Shown: positions 40,998 to 49,768 of the stretch, piece by piece
Layout of the letters: the number at the start of each line of letters is the position of its first letter
How positions within the stretch are numbered: position 1 is the first letter of the stretch
Assembly: GCA_002753735.1 (NCBI GenBank)
Contig: PEAN01000019.1
Coordinates: 1-60,406 of the forward strand
DNA length: 60,406 nucleotides
Direction: 5' to 3'
Source of the DNA: Magnetococcales bacterium DCbin4
GTDB lineage: Bacteria > Pseudomonadota > Magnetococcia > Magnetococcales > UBA8363
The notes under the pieces: model-generated
What the model was told of the DNA's origin: nothing
The model's database searches: none
The model's input: the letters and a program-made list of their open reading frames with translations, nothing else
Made by a program: the position numbers and the translations under genes

Positions 40998-42527
40998 TCA
41001 TTTCGCGACAGAGGGTGTGCACAGTGGGAAGGGAATATTGAAATGAAACGTACTGCCGCTTTTGCCATCGCTTTCGACCCACAAGGTCCCACCTGATTTT
41101 TCGACCAAATGTTTGCAGATGAATAAACCCAGGCCGGTTCCACCTGTGGCTTGCGGGGTAATGCCTTGGAAAATCAGGGTTTGATCTTCACGCGCAATGC
41201 CGATGCCGGTGTCCATGACAATGAAATGAATGGGAAAGGTTGTGGAATCCCGGTCGGGTGTTTCGGTTCCAGGCTTGACGATGACGGCGATAAAGCCGGA
41301 CTGGGTGAATTTGATGGCATTATGGATCAGATTGATCAATACCTGGCGGATACGAATGGGATCGCCAAGCAACATCGGTGGAAGTGGATCTTTGAATTCA
41401 CTCGTCAGGTAGAGCCCTTTTTGTTTGGCGGGCAGCTCCATGATCTTGAGCGCTTCCTCGGTGACTTGGTGAACACTGAATGGGATCGGTTCCAATATCA
41501 GTTGATCGGTTTCGAGTTGGGAAAAATCAATGATGTTTTCCATGATGGCAAGCATCGATTCGGCAGAGCGATGAATCTGGGTTACATGGTCCCTTTGATC
41601 ATCTTTTAATGCTGTTTTGAATGCCAGTTGGGTTCTGTCGAGGATGGTATTGAGGAGGGTGCGCAGGTCATGGCTGATGTTGGCCAGCAAAATGCCACGC
41701 GTATGACTGGTCCGGTTGGTTTTTTCCTGGGTTTTTGCAAGTTCTTCGGCATGGAGATGGAGCTGGACCCAGTATCCCGCAAGGATGACGAAGATCAGGA
41801 AGAATATGGCTCCGGAGAAAAATTCAGGACTGAGTCCGGGTGCTGTTTCATCGGCCATGGGGATGGGAATGAAGATTGCCGCCATCATAGCCGTATAGTG
41901 CAGGCCACAAATGGCAATCGCCATGATCAGTCCGCTGAGGAGTTTTTGCAGTATGAAATCCTGGTCCTTGTGCTGCACCATGCGGGCGGTGAACATCAAG
42001 GCAAAAAAGGAAAGGATGACCGCCACCAGGATGGAAACCAGAAACAGATCGGGTAAATAACGGATGCGGGCCGGCATGCGCATGGCGGACATGCCGATAT
42101 AGTGCATGGCACCGATTCCCAATCCCATGATCAGGCTGGCCAGGATGAGTTGCAAACGGGTACTGTTTTTTCTGATGGCCAGACGCAGGGCAAAAAATGA
42201 ACTGGCGATGGCAGGGATACTGGAAAGAAAGGTCGTCAGAAAATCATAGGAAATCCGACAGTGCATATCATAAGCGAGCATCCCGATGAAATGCATGGAC
42301 CAAACGCCCGTACCCATCATCAGTGCTCCGACCCCAATCCAAACTCCCTTGGATGGGAATGCAGTGATGTGTTCGGCGTGAAGCAGTTCAACGCGAAGTG
42401 CAATATCGAGACTGGTCAGCGAAGTAATATTGGCGACGGCAAAAGAAAGCAGAACGAGTCGCCAGTCATAGAAACCGTACATGAGGCTGGTCGGTAATGG
42501 TTCGACCAGGAAGAAATCGGAAAACAT
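40998..42527 (-). CDS. Membrane histidine kinase with MHYT sensor domain
   Basis: A 509-aa protein. Seven or so hydrophobic helices (about 20-255) carry three MHYT-type motifs: WSMHFIGM (about 77-83), GAMHYIGM (140-146) and GLHYTAM (208-214). MHYT domains are proposed to bind copper and sense O2, CO or NO. The kinase part follows, with H-box His286 in ISHDLRTLLN, N-box near 399-405, G1 DTGIGI (about 439-444) and G2 GTGLGL (463-468). Two oddities stand out. The H-box proline is Leu (RTLLN instead of RTPLN), and the F-box/ATP-lid between G1 and G2 is shortened. No receiver domain or response regulator is adjacent. It ends at a bidirectional terminator. Confidence 0.88.
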   Translation of the reverse strand: MFSDFFLVEPLPTSLMYGFYDWRLVLLSFAVANITSLTSLDIALRVELLHAEHITAFPSKGVWIGVGALMMGTGVWSMHFIGMLAYDMHCRISYDFLTTFLSSIPAIASSFFALRLAIRKNSTRLQLILASLIMGLGIGAMHYIGMSAMRMPARIRYLPDLFLVSILVAVILSFFALMFTARMVQHKDQDFILQKLLSGLIMAIAICGLHYTAMMAAIFIPIPMADETAPGLSPEFFSGAIFFLIFVILAGYWVQLHLHAEELAKTQEKTNRTSHTRGILLANISHDLRTLLNTILDRTQLAFKTALKDDQRDHVTQIHRSAESMLAIMENIIDFSQLETDQLILEPIPFSVHQVTEEALKIMELPAKQKGLYLTSEFKDPLPPMLLGDPIRIRQVLINLIHNAIKFTQSGFIAVIVKPGTETPDRDSTTFPIHFIVMDTGIGIAREDQTLIFQGITPQATGGTGLGLFICKHLVEKSGGTLWVESDGKSGSTFHFNIPFPLCTPSVAK

Positions 42528-42619
42528 CAGGATTGGCCTGGATGCGGAATGGGAGTTCCGATATCAATGGTTGGATGGTTGGCAAAGGGATGAGGAACTC
42601 CCCCTGTATCGATTCATAA

Positions 42620-42648
42620 TTGCATGTTGTCCAGGGTCTCTTTATATT
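42620..42648 (+). promoter_or_regulatory. Weak candidate promoter for tkt
   Basis: TTGCAT (42620-42625), a 17-bp spacer and TATATT (42643-42648, 5/6) lie in the 184-bp divergent gap between the histidine kinase and tkt. The -35 is poor. It is the best match I see in this gap. Confidence 0.3.
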
Positions 42649-42711
42649 CGCGATTAAATTGAAAGTACAGTCTGATTTTCATGGAATTCCATAGTGAGGG
42701 AAAAAATCTCT

Positions 42712-44691
42712 ATGATACAGTCGGATAAGCTGGACCGTCTGTCCTGTGCGACGTTACGGATGCTGGCGGTGGATGCCATCGAAAAGGCGCGCTCTGGACA
42801 TCCAGGGATGGCATTGGGGGCGGCGACGTTGGCACATGTCCTTTGGTCCAGGTTTTTGAGCCATGATCCCACCGATCCCGAATGGCCCAACCGTGATCGG
42901 TTTGTCTTGTCGGCTGGGCATGCCTCGATGCTTTTGTATGGATTGTTGCATTTGTCCGGTTATGATCTTTCCATGGAATCCCTGACCCGTTTTCGCCAAC
43001 TGGATTCGGTGACGGCTGGACATCCCGAACGAGGGTCCCCCCCCGGGGTTGAGGTGACGACGGGTCCTTTGGGGCAGGGGATGGCAATGGCGGTGGGAAT
43101 GGCCATGGCGGAACAACGGTTGGCGCGAACGTTCAATGGGATGCAGAACCCCCCTTTGATCGATCATTATACCTACGTTTTGCTTTCCGATGGCGACATG
43201 ATGGAGGGGGTGACGCATGAAGCGGCATCTTTGGCGGGTCATTTGAAGCTCGGCAAATTGATTGCCCTTTATGACAAAAACAACATTTCCATTGAGGGGG
43301 ATACCGATCTTGCCTTTACCGAGGATGTTGCCATGACATTCACGGGGTGTGGTTGGCATACGTTGTCGGTGGCGGATGGTGAATCCTTGTCTGCCATTGA
43401 GCAGGCCATTATTGCGGCACGTGAGGTGACGGATCGTCCCAGTCTGATCGTGGTCCATACCCGGATCGGCTTTGGCAGCCCCAAGCAGGGGTCGGCGGAG
43501 TCTCACGGTGCCCCGTTAGGGCAGGCCGCTGTGGCGGCGACGCGTCGTTTTTTCAACTGGCCGGATGAAACCTTCCATGTCCCGGAGGAGGTCAGGGAGT
43601 TTTGGCATCAAGTTCGGCAGCGTGGTCGGCAATCGAGAATCCAATGGCAGCAGCATCTACGGCAATGGATGACTGCAAACCCAGAGATGGGTGCAGCCTT
43701 GAATTCACGTTTGGAATTGTCTTTGGGTCACTCCTGGCGTGAAGTTTTGGATCGGATGTCGTTTTCTTCCGGTGATCATGCAACACGTACCGTGTCGGGT
43801 TGGATCCTGAATGCCATGGCCCGTGAAATCCCCGCGCTTTGGGGTGGTTCAGCCGATCTGGGATCTTCGGTCAATACGGATCTGGTGGATGAACCGGAGC
43901 GCATAATTCATTTCGGGGTCCGGGAGCATGCAATGGGGGCCATCGTGAATGGCATTGCTGCGCATGGGGGCTTTTTGCCCTACTGTGGCACCTTTTTTTC
44001 ATTCTCCAATTATATGATGCCGGCCATGCGGATGGCGGCTTTGATGCACTTGCGGGTCATTTACCTGTTTTCGCATGACAGCATTGCCGTGGGTGAAGAT
44101 GGGCCAACCCATCAACCTGTCGAACATTTGCTTCATTTACGGGCGATTCCCGGGATGACAACCATTCGGCCCGGCGATGTCTGGGAGACCCGGGCGGCTT
44201 GGCGTTTGGCGTTGGAGTTGCCCGGTCCGGTGGCGCTGATCCTGACTCGGCAGAAAATTTCCCGGGTCGATGAAGAACCGGTATCCGTGGAACGTGGGGC
44301 CTACATCCGGCGTGATTGTGTGGGGGTGCCTGAATTGATTTTGATTGGCAGTGGCAGTGAATTACCCTTGATCTTGAACTGTCATGCACAACTGCTCGCC
44401 CGGGGGGTTCGGGTTCGCCTGGTGTCGATGCCTTCGTGGGAGTTGTTCGCGCAGCAATCGGAGTCTTATCAAGAGGAGGTGTTTCCGGCCCGGGTGACCC
44501 GCAGGCTCGCCGTCGAAGCCGCTTCCCCCATGGGGTGGCATCGATGGGTGGGGTTACAGGGGAAAATCATTGGTGTCGAAGGGTTCGGTGTTTCGGGACC
44601 TTTTGAGCAGGTGCTCGACAAATTTGGATTTTCCAAGGAACATGTCTTGCGGACCGCTTGGTCGATGGTTCGTTCCGGATCATGGAATTGA
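42712..44691 (+). CDS. tkt: Transketolase
   Basis: It moves two-carbon units between sugar phosphates with thiamine diphosphate, in the pentose-phosphate or Calvin cycle. The product is 659 aa. The N-terminal KARSGHPGMALGAA motif is at about 25-38, the TPP-binding region LSDGDMMEGVTHEA at about 157-170, and the pyrimidine domain has GEDGPTHQPVEH. ATG 42712 follows GTGAGGG at about 10 nt. The upstream GTG has no site. It overlaps the last codons of the converging glycan gene by 12 nt. No other Calvin-cycle gene is in the window. Confidence 0.95.
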   Translation: MIQSDKLDRLSCATLRMLAVDAIEKARSGHPGMALGAATLAHVLWSRFLSHDPTDPEWPNRDRFVLSAGHASMLLYGLLHLSGYDLSMESLTRFRQLDSVTAGHPERGSPPGVEVTTGPLGQGMAMAVGMAMAEQRLARTFNGMQNPPLIDHYTYVLLSDGDMMEGVTHEAASLAGHLKLGKLIALYDKNNISIEGDTDLAFTEDVAMTFTGCGWHTLSVADGESLSAIEQAIIAAREVTDRPSLIVVHTRIGFGSPKQGSAESHGAPLGQAAVAATRRFFNWPDETFHVPEEVREFWHQVRQRGRQSRIQWQQHLRQWMTANPEMGAALNSRLELSLGHSWREVLDRMSFSSGDHATRTVSGWILNAMAREIPALWGGSADLGSSVNTDLVDEPERIIHFGVREHAMGAIVNGIAAHGGFLPYCGTFFSFSNYMMPAMRMAALMHLRVIYLFSHDSIAVGEDGPTHQPVEHLLHLRAIPGMTTIRPGDVWETRAAWRLALELPGPVALILTRQKISRVDEEPVSVERGAYIRRDCVGVPELILIGSGSELPLILNCHAQLLARGVRVRLVSMPSWELFAQQSESYQEEVFPARVTRRLAVEAASPMGWHRWVGLQGKIIGVEGFGVSGPFEQVLDKFGFSKEHVLRTAWSMVRSGSWN

Positions 44692-46539
44692 GGAGGATGC
44701 GGTTGCAGTGAAATGACGATGCCAGGGACGATCCTGGTTTTCGGGGGGGGCTGTGAAAAAAGGTTTCATGTTGTCTGGTGTCGGCTTGGCATAAAGCTGG
44801 TCCAGAAAGTCGGTGGCCTGTTTCATTTCCAGATGGTATTGCGTCTCCGACATCGATTCAAATTCCCGGACATGTCGTTCAATGTCGCCAAGGGAATGGG
44901 CCACCCGTTTCATGTAGGGGCAATCAATCAGGGGGTCTTCCTCCAGAATGTCACTGGATTTCAGATGAATGACAGGGACACCCAGCCGAACCGCCGTCAT
45001 GACGGCGGTTGAGGAAATATAAAGAACAACCTCCCCCTCCAAAATGGCTTGAGCAAGGTCGCCGGGATGGCTTTCGGCAACCGGACCTGCATCGGTCAGG
45101 GTTACACCCGCCTTGGCGGCAATTTCCCGGGCGGGCATGACCGGATGCCCGCGTATGATGAAGGTCAATGCGTGGTTTCCTTTTGAAACATGGGCAATCC
45201 AGCGCAAGACTGGAATCACGGATGGTAACCCTTCAAAAAGAACCACGATGCGTTTGACTTGGCGTGGAGGATGCCGTCGCAGTTGTGTCATGGTATTGGA
45301 ATCACGAAACGCACATCCAACGGCGACGTATTGGGGATGGTGCGCCCCCAGGGAGAGGAACATGGAGCGGCTGGCGCTCCCGGTACATACGATCATATCT
45401 GGTGCAGGACGCAACAGGGTTTCTTCGGGGGAAATATGATTTTTAAGATGTGATTTCAAGACCGCGCAATGCAGATAACCGGTGACGCTGCGTGGATTTG
45501 GGAGTGATTTCGCCGCGATGGCACATGCCCGTTCCCAGGGATTGTTTTCATACATGTGTATGACGCGGCACTCGGGGTTGGCCAGTAAGAATCGGCGCAA
45601 GGATTGTTGCAGCATGTAGCCATTGGCGATGATGCCAATTGACATGCGCCGTAAATCCCATTGCACCAAATCAACGGTATTGATACCCGTGGGGTTGTCG
45701 AGTTGGACTCCTCGTATCTTCTGGGTATAAGCCCATCGGATCGAACGCCAGACATCGCCAAAGGTCAGGAAATCCCAACAGGTACAGAGTGGGATCGATG
45801 TAATGCGGCGAATATGGGAAAATAATTCTGTGCGAAAATCATAAGGGAATCCAAAGACGACGGTGGTCCCTTCCGTCTTGTTCAGTTCATAGGGCAGGCG
45901 ATCAAAATAAATATCATTATAGGTCCCGGCTTCAGCCTGTTTTCGCAGGTTGGGGAGCATGAGTATGGAAATGATGACGACTTTGGCATGTTGGAATGAC
46001 GCCATGGGGGCTGGAGATTTTTTTGCAGCATGGGCCATGCGCAAACCGTTGATCAGCCAGCGGGCACTGCCAAGGAGTTTCTTGATGCTGAAGAATATTC
46101 TTTTCACTCCCCACCGCAATTGATCGTGCCAGGAGCGTTGGACCTTCCAACCACCTTTACGGGCAATTTGTGCCACCCATGTGGCGATGTACGGGTCCGG
46201 ACAAACCCAATAGCACGATTGCGATCCCTCCAGGGTCTTGACCAATTGGGCAAAGCGAAAGCCCGTAACCAATACATCGAAACTATTGGAATTGAACCGA
46301 CATCGCGAGGAAAGCCAAGTGTACCACCATGAGGGTTGGGCGTGGTTTGCTTCGGACAGTTGGGTGACCAGGGTGTTGAATGTGTTGATCACCTGTTGGG
46401 CTTCGGTCGGGGAGAGAGAAGGTAACAGGATGATGGAAGGATCGGTCGAGGGTTGCCCCGGAATGTCGGGAGATTCAATACGTCGCCATTGTTCCTGGGA
46501 CACTGGCCGCGAACGGGAGAGGATACGCAAATGGTGCAT
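44680..46539 (-). CDS. Large protein of a surface-glycan operon, function unknown (glycosyltransferase-like)
   Basis: About 619 aa from the ATG at 46539. A GTG at 46587 would give 635 aa, but without a clear ribosome-binding site. I do not recognise the family with certainty. The C-terminal half, from about 390 on, reads like a GT-B-fold or surface-carbohydrate protein: PAPDMIVCTGSASRSMF, a KRIVVLFEGLPSVIPVL beta strand, TFIIRGHPVMPAREIA, LYISSTAVMTAVRLGVPVIH. This is the pattern of a nucleotide-sugar or phosphate-binding C-domain. No signal peptide is visible and one weak hydrophobic stretch lies near residue 160. It is the last gene of the kdsA-to-rSAM minus-strand operon, so it may transfer or modify the sugar made upstream. 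Confidence 0.6.
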   Translation of the reverse strand: MHHLRILSRSRPVSQEQWRRIESPDIPGQPSTDPSIILLPSLSPTEAQQVINTFNTLVTQLSEANHAQPSWWYTWLSSRCRFNSNSFDVLVTGFRFAQLVKTLEGSQSCYWVCPDPYIATWVAQIARKGGWKVQRSWHDQLRWGVKRIFFSIKKLLGSARWLINGLRMAHAAKKSPAPMASFQHAKVVIISILMLPNLRKQAEAGTYNDIYFDRLPYELNKTEGTTVVFGFPYDFRTELFSHIRRITSIPLCTCWDFLTFGDVWRSIRWAYTQKIRGVQLDNPTGINTVDLVQWDLRRMSIGIIANGYMLQQSLRRFLLANPECRVIHMYENNPWERACAIAAKSLPNPRSVTGYLHCAVLKSHLKNHISPEETLLRPAPDMIVCTGSASRSMFLSLGAHHPQYVAVGCAFRDSNTMTQLRRHPPRQVKRIVVLFEGLPSVIPVLRWIAHVSKGNHALTFIIRGHPVMPAREIAAKAGVTLTDAGPVAESHPGDLAQAILEGEVVLYISSTAVMTAVRLGVPVIHLKSSDILEEDPLIDCPYMKRVAHSLGDIERHVREFESMSETQYHLEMKQATDFLDQLYAKPTPDNMKPFFTAPPENQDRPWHRHFTATASSSIP

Positions 46540-46599
46540 GGTCAACACTCGTTGACGGAACAGGAGGATGCCACACTTCTGTTGCACCCGGGAAGGCGG

Positions 46600-47601
46600 T
46601 TATGGTTGCTCAGTACCAAATTTCCGATGATCAATCCCCTTGGCGACCTTCGACTCACCATAGACCCGGCCCGGGATGTTGGTCCAAACCAATGATTCAG
46701 AAAAATCATAGAGTTGATCGCAGTCGCGGCAATAAGGGATATCATCAAAACGCTTTTCAACGTGAGCGGCCCGCAATTGTTGATAGGGTTCTCCAGAAAC
46801 CACTTCATGGATGGTCTGGGAATCCAGGTGGCCGAGTACCCCCTGGGAATCTTTTCCGAGGACCATGCAACATGCGACCACGGCGCCATGATGTGAATCC
46901 AGTCCACCTGCCCGCACTTGCAGGAGGGGCGAAAATGGACGACCACAGGAGCGCTTTTGGGGGGAACCCGCCAGGTTGCGGCGGTCGTAGGGTGCATCCA
47001 TGCCACCCGACCAGTTGTGCATCATCCAAATTTCGGCCAAGGCACCGGTGGGTTCGACCCAATTTTGCCGATACCATTGGATTTCCTGTTCTTTTTGTGC
47101 AACGTTGGTCAATAGATGATAGAGATGGACTTGAGTTTTCCCTCCCAGGCGCTGGTTCAGGGCGACAAATTGACGGACATTGTTGCGGACCAGTTCAAAT
47201 TCATCCTTGCTCATCCAACGTTGATAACTTTCACGGTCATATCCAACCGCTGAAACACGAAGAATATCGATTTCCGCCTCAATCAGGCGTTGCGCAAGGG
47301 ACTCATTCAACTTCAGGCCGTTGGTAAAAGAGACGCATTGAATCCCTTTGTTTTTGATATGGCGGACCATCTGTGGCATGTCTTGATTCAACGTCGGTTC
47401 GCCCGATCCGTGCAGGGAAACCGATTGGACACCATATTGCATGGCGTCCTCAATCATTTTTTCAAAAACGGGCCAGGGCAGTTTTTTGAGGAAATCCTTT
47501 TCCCGACCGTTTGCTTGGGGGCACATACCGCATTTAAGGTTGCAGCTACCGTTGAGTTCGAGGTCGAGTTGACGAATTTCAATTTTTTCGGGAATCGGCA
47601 T
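46600..47601 (-). CDS. Radical SAM/SPASM domain protein
   Basis: A 333-aa protein. The radical-SAM cluster motif CNLKCGMC (Cys20, Cys24, Cys27) is followed by GSGEPTLN, the SAM-binding GGE-like motif. A C-terminal SPASM-type cysteine set (CGRPFSP, VACCMV, YCRDCDQ) would bind auxiliary Fe-S clusters. SPASM enzymes modify peptides, sugars or small molecules. The neighbours suggest a sugar or lipid substrate, but that is inference. ATG 47601 is chosen because similarity to the family begins here. The longer upstream frame runs into the kdsB-like gene. It starts 35 nt after that gene. Confidence 0.85.
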   Translation of the reverse strand: MPIPEKIEIRQLDLELNGSCNLKCGMCPQANGREKDFLKKLPWPVFEKMIEDAMQYGVQSVSLHGSGEPTLNQDMPQMVRHIKNKGIQCVSFTNGLKLNESLAQRLIEAEIDILRVSAVGYDRESYQRWMSKDEFELVRNNVRQFVALNQRLGGKTQVHLYHLLTNVAQKEQEIQWYRQNWVEPTGALAEIWMMHNWSGGMDAPYDRRNLAGSPQKRSCGRPFSPLLQVRAGGLDSHHGAVVACCMVLGKDSQGVLGHLDSQTIHEVVSGEPYQQLRAAHVEKRFDDIPYCRDCDQLYDFSESLVWTNIPGRVYGESKVAKGIDHRKFGTEQP

Positions 47602-47636
47602 GGTTGGATTCGATATCGAGGTCAGAGTGAGCGAAT

Positions 47637-48377
47637 CTATTGCGGTTGTTTTTTCAAGACCGCTTCTACGCGTGCGATGTCTTCCAAATGATCGACGCCG
47701 ATCGATCCCGCAGGAATCGGAATACATGCGATCCGTTGGCCGTATTCCAAAAATCGCAATAGTTCGATGCTTTCCGCACGCTCAACCGGACCCTGGCTCC
47801 ACGTTGAAAAGCGGAGGAGGGCGGGCTTGGTGAAGGCGTACAGACCGACATGAACATTGCGCCGGAAGGGTTCCCGAAAACTCATGGGGATCGGAAGACG
47901 GGAAAACGTCAGGACACAATGGTCGAGGGTGGGGACCAGATGGACGCTGGAAGGGGAGGCTTCCTGTTCCGGGGTCGCCCCCTCGATGTAGCCGGTCGAA
48001 ACTTCGATCCCCCGTTGCTGTTCCTTGAGCAGACAGGTCACGACGGCATCGATGGCATCAGGTTGGATGATCGGTTCATCTCCTTGGACATTGACGAAGA
48101 TATCGGCGTTGACGCGTGAAGCAACCTCCGCCAATCGGTCGGTGCCCGTTAAATGATTGGGTGAAGTCATCATACAATCGATGCCATGGTCCTTACAGAC
48201 GATGGCGATGCGCTCATCCTCGGTTGCCACGATGATTTTGTGAACGGTTTTTGCCTTGGACGCCTGCTGCCAGACCCGAACAATCATGGGAATCCCAGCA
48301 ATCAGTGCCAAGGGTTTTCCAGGGAATCGTTGTGATTGCCAACGGGCGGGAATGACCGCCATGACACTTTTGTTCAT
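47637..48377 (-). CDS. kdsB: CMP-Kdo synthetase-type cytidylyltransferase (KdsB-like)
   Basis: A 246-aa enzyme. It activates an 8- or 9-carbon ketosugar acid with CTP to the CMP-sugar. The KdsB signature VIPARWQSQRFPGKPL is at about 8-23, VNVQGDEPII at about 93-102, with HVGLYAFTKPALLRF and the end SIGVDHLEDIARVE. It fits the Kdo (3-deoxy-D-manno-octulosonate) branch better than NeuA. With kdsA in the same operon, this may be a dedicated Kdo supply for a surface glycan rather than the lipid-A set. Its start codon touches the stop codon of the gene before it (no gap). Confidence 0.9.
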   Translation of the reverse strand: MNKSVMAVIPARWQSQRFPGKPLALIAGIPMIVRVWQQASKAKTVHKIIVATEDERIAIVCKDHGIDCMMTSPNHLTGTDRLAEVASRVNADIFVNVQGDEPIIQPDAIDAVVTCLLKEQQRGIEVSTGYIEGATPEQEASPSSVHLVPTLDHCVLTFSRLPIPMSFREPFRRNVHVGLYAFTKPALLRFSTWSQGPVERAESIELLRFLEYGQRIACIPIPAGSIGVDHLEDIARVEAVLKKQPQ

Positions 48378-49340
48378 CTAAGGATGGTTCCTGTACAGTG
48401 CGGCCAGGCGATGACGAATCGGCCCATCATAGGGACGAAAGATCGGCCACTTGAGCTGATAGAATTCCTGATGCCATGGACAGAGCTCATCAAGCATGAT
48501 GTGATCCTTCGTGTGCCAAGGGTAGTCGTTAAAACGGACCAGAGTTCCATCCGGCAGATATTTATCCTCACGATTGCAACAATAGAAGTATATTGGTTCG
48601 CCCGATACCTGTCGCAAGGCGGAAAAATAATTGGCAATGGTGGGGGGATTCATTTCCTGCATTGAGGCGATGTTGACCGCCAGATTCACTCGGGCTCCTT
48701 GGAAAAGTTGATAATCATCCGCTTTGAGTGCGATGACTGCAATCCGGTCATCGTTCATGGCGTGGTCAAAACCGGTTTTGTCGGTCGCCAAGGCGATGCC
48801 AATATCGGGCAATGCCGTCTGGATGAACGACAAATCAACGATCAATGTTCTGATAATATTGACAACGATGACTTTTTTGACGCTATTCGTGAACAGAAGC
48901 AGTGTTGAGAACACGCCAAATCCATCGCCGATGACAAGTGCGGCTTCCTCGTTGTTGGCGAAAGCATGGGGGATGTGTTCAAGAAGCAGGGAAAGCGTCA
49001 GGGTTTGACGCAACCGGTCCAGGCCATATTGGCGGTTTTGCCGGTTTGCGATTTCGCGTCCTGCCCGGTCGATTTCTGGAAACCGGGAAAATCCGTTTCC
49101 CATCACGCGAAAACGATTTTGAAACAGTTGGTGCGTGACCCTCTGTATCTGCGACTTGATGCCTGCACGCAGGGGTTGATTTTCACCGAACCCTTTGATG
49201 CCGGTTAAGGTTCCCTGGTTGACACTGAACTCCTTGTGCATATCCACCCAATGTGAAGAGATGCCCGCCTCAAGGACGTTGACCTGTTCACAAAGGGTTC
49301 GGATGGCTTCTGAACCATGAAACAGCACGGGTTGGCTCAT
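48378..49340 (-). CDS. Putative sugar O-methyltransferase (NanM-like)
   Basis: A 320-aa protein. A glycine-rich, SAM-binding-like motif I (ALVIGDGFGVFS, about 134-145) in a Rossmann-type core is preceded by a long N-terminal domain. The layout resembles the family called putative sugar O-methyltransferase, found in polysaccharide clusters. I recall this from family knowledge and have not verified it. The start ATG at 49340 overlaps the CBS-gene stop by 4 nt (ATGA). It is flanked by KdsA, CBS and KdsB genes, which suggests a methylated ketosugar or a methylated glycan end cap. Confidence 0.6.
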   Translation of the reverse strand: MSQPVLFHGSEAIRTLCEQVNVLEAGISSHWVDMHKEFSVNQGTLTGIKGFGENQPLRAGIKSQIQRVTHQLFQNRFRVMGNGFSRFPEIDRAGREIANRQNRQYGLDRLRQTLTLSLLLEHIPHAFANNEEAALVIGDGFGVFSTLLLFTNSVKKVIVVNIIRTLIVDLSFIQTALPDIGIALATDKTGFDHAMNDDRIAVIALKADDYQLFQGARVNLAVNIASMQEMNPPTIANYFSALRQVSGEPIYFYCCNREDKYLPDGTLVRFNDYPWHTKDHIMLDELCPWHQEFYQLKWPIFRPYDGPIRHRLAALYRNHP

Positions 49341-49768
49341 CCCACTTGTTTTCCTAATCCCAGCAAGGTCTTGACTGCCGGGTGGAGGTGCAACAATCCG
49401 ACCAGGACACCATCGGTCCGGACGACGGGGAGATCCCAGATCCGTTTGTCCCCCATGATGTTGACCGCTTCGGTCAGTTTGCTTTCCGGGGTGATGGTGG
49501 TGCATTTGCGCGTGATGTGGACGGAAATGTCATCATTGAACAAAGCGGCAAACGGTTTTTGCTCCTTGAGGAGCAGGCGCCGGACATCACCGTCGGTGAA
49601 AACCCCTTCCAGATGGCCGGAACGGTCCGTAATACAGACAACCCCGAGGCGGAATTTACCCATGAGTTCAAGAATTTCTTTCAAGATTGCCGTTCCAGGC
49701 GCAACAGGTGCATCCTTGATGGGCATCATGACATCGGCGACGGAAAGGTCAATTTTCAAGGTGGACAC
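49337..49768 (-). CDS. Stand-alone CBS-domain pair protein
   Basis: A 143-aa protein made of two CBS domains (about 10-75 and 80-140). FTDGDVRRLL is diagnostic and closely resembles the C-terminal half of arabinose-5-phosphate isomerase (KdsD/KpsF). The SIS isomerase domain is absent. CBS pairs bind adenosyl or nucleotide ligands and regulate partner enzymes. Placed between kdsA and a methyltransferase, it may be a split-off KdsD regulatory half. It overlaps kdsA by 20 nt. Confidence 0.85.
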   Translation of the reverse strand: MSTLKIDLSVADVMMPIKDAPVAPGTAILKEILELMGKFRLGVVCITDRSGHLEGVFTDGDVRRLLLKEQKPFAALFNDDISVHITRKCTTITPESKLTEAVNIMGDKRIWDLPVVRTDGVLVGLLHLHPAVKTLLGLGKQVG

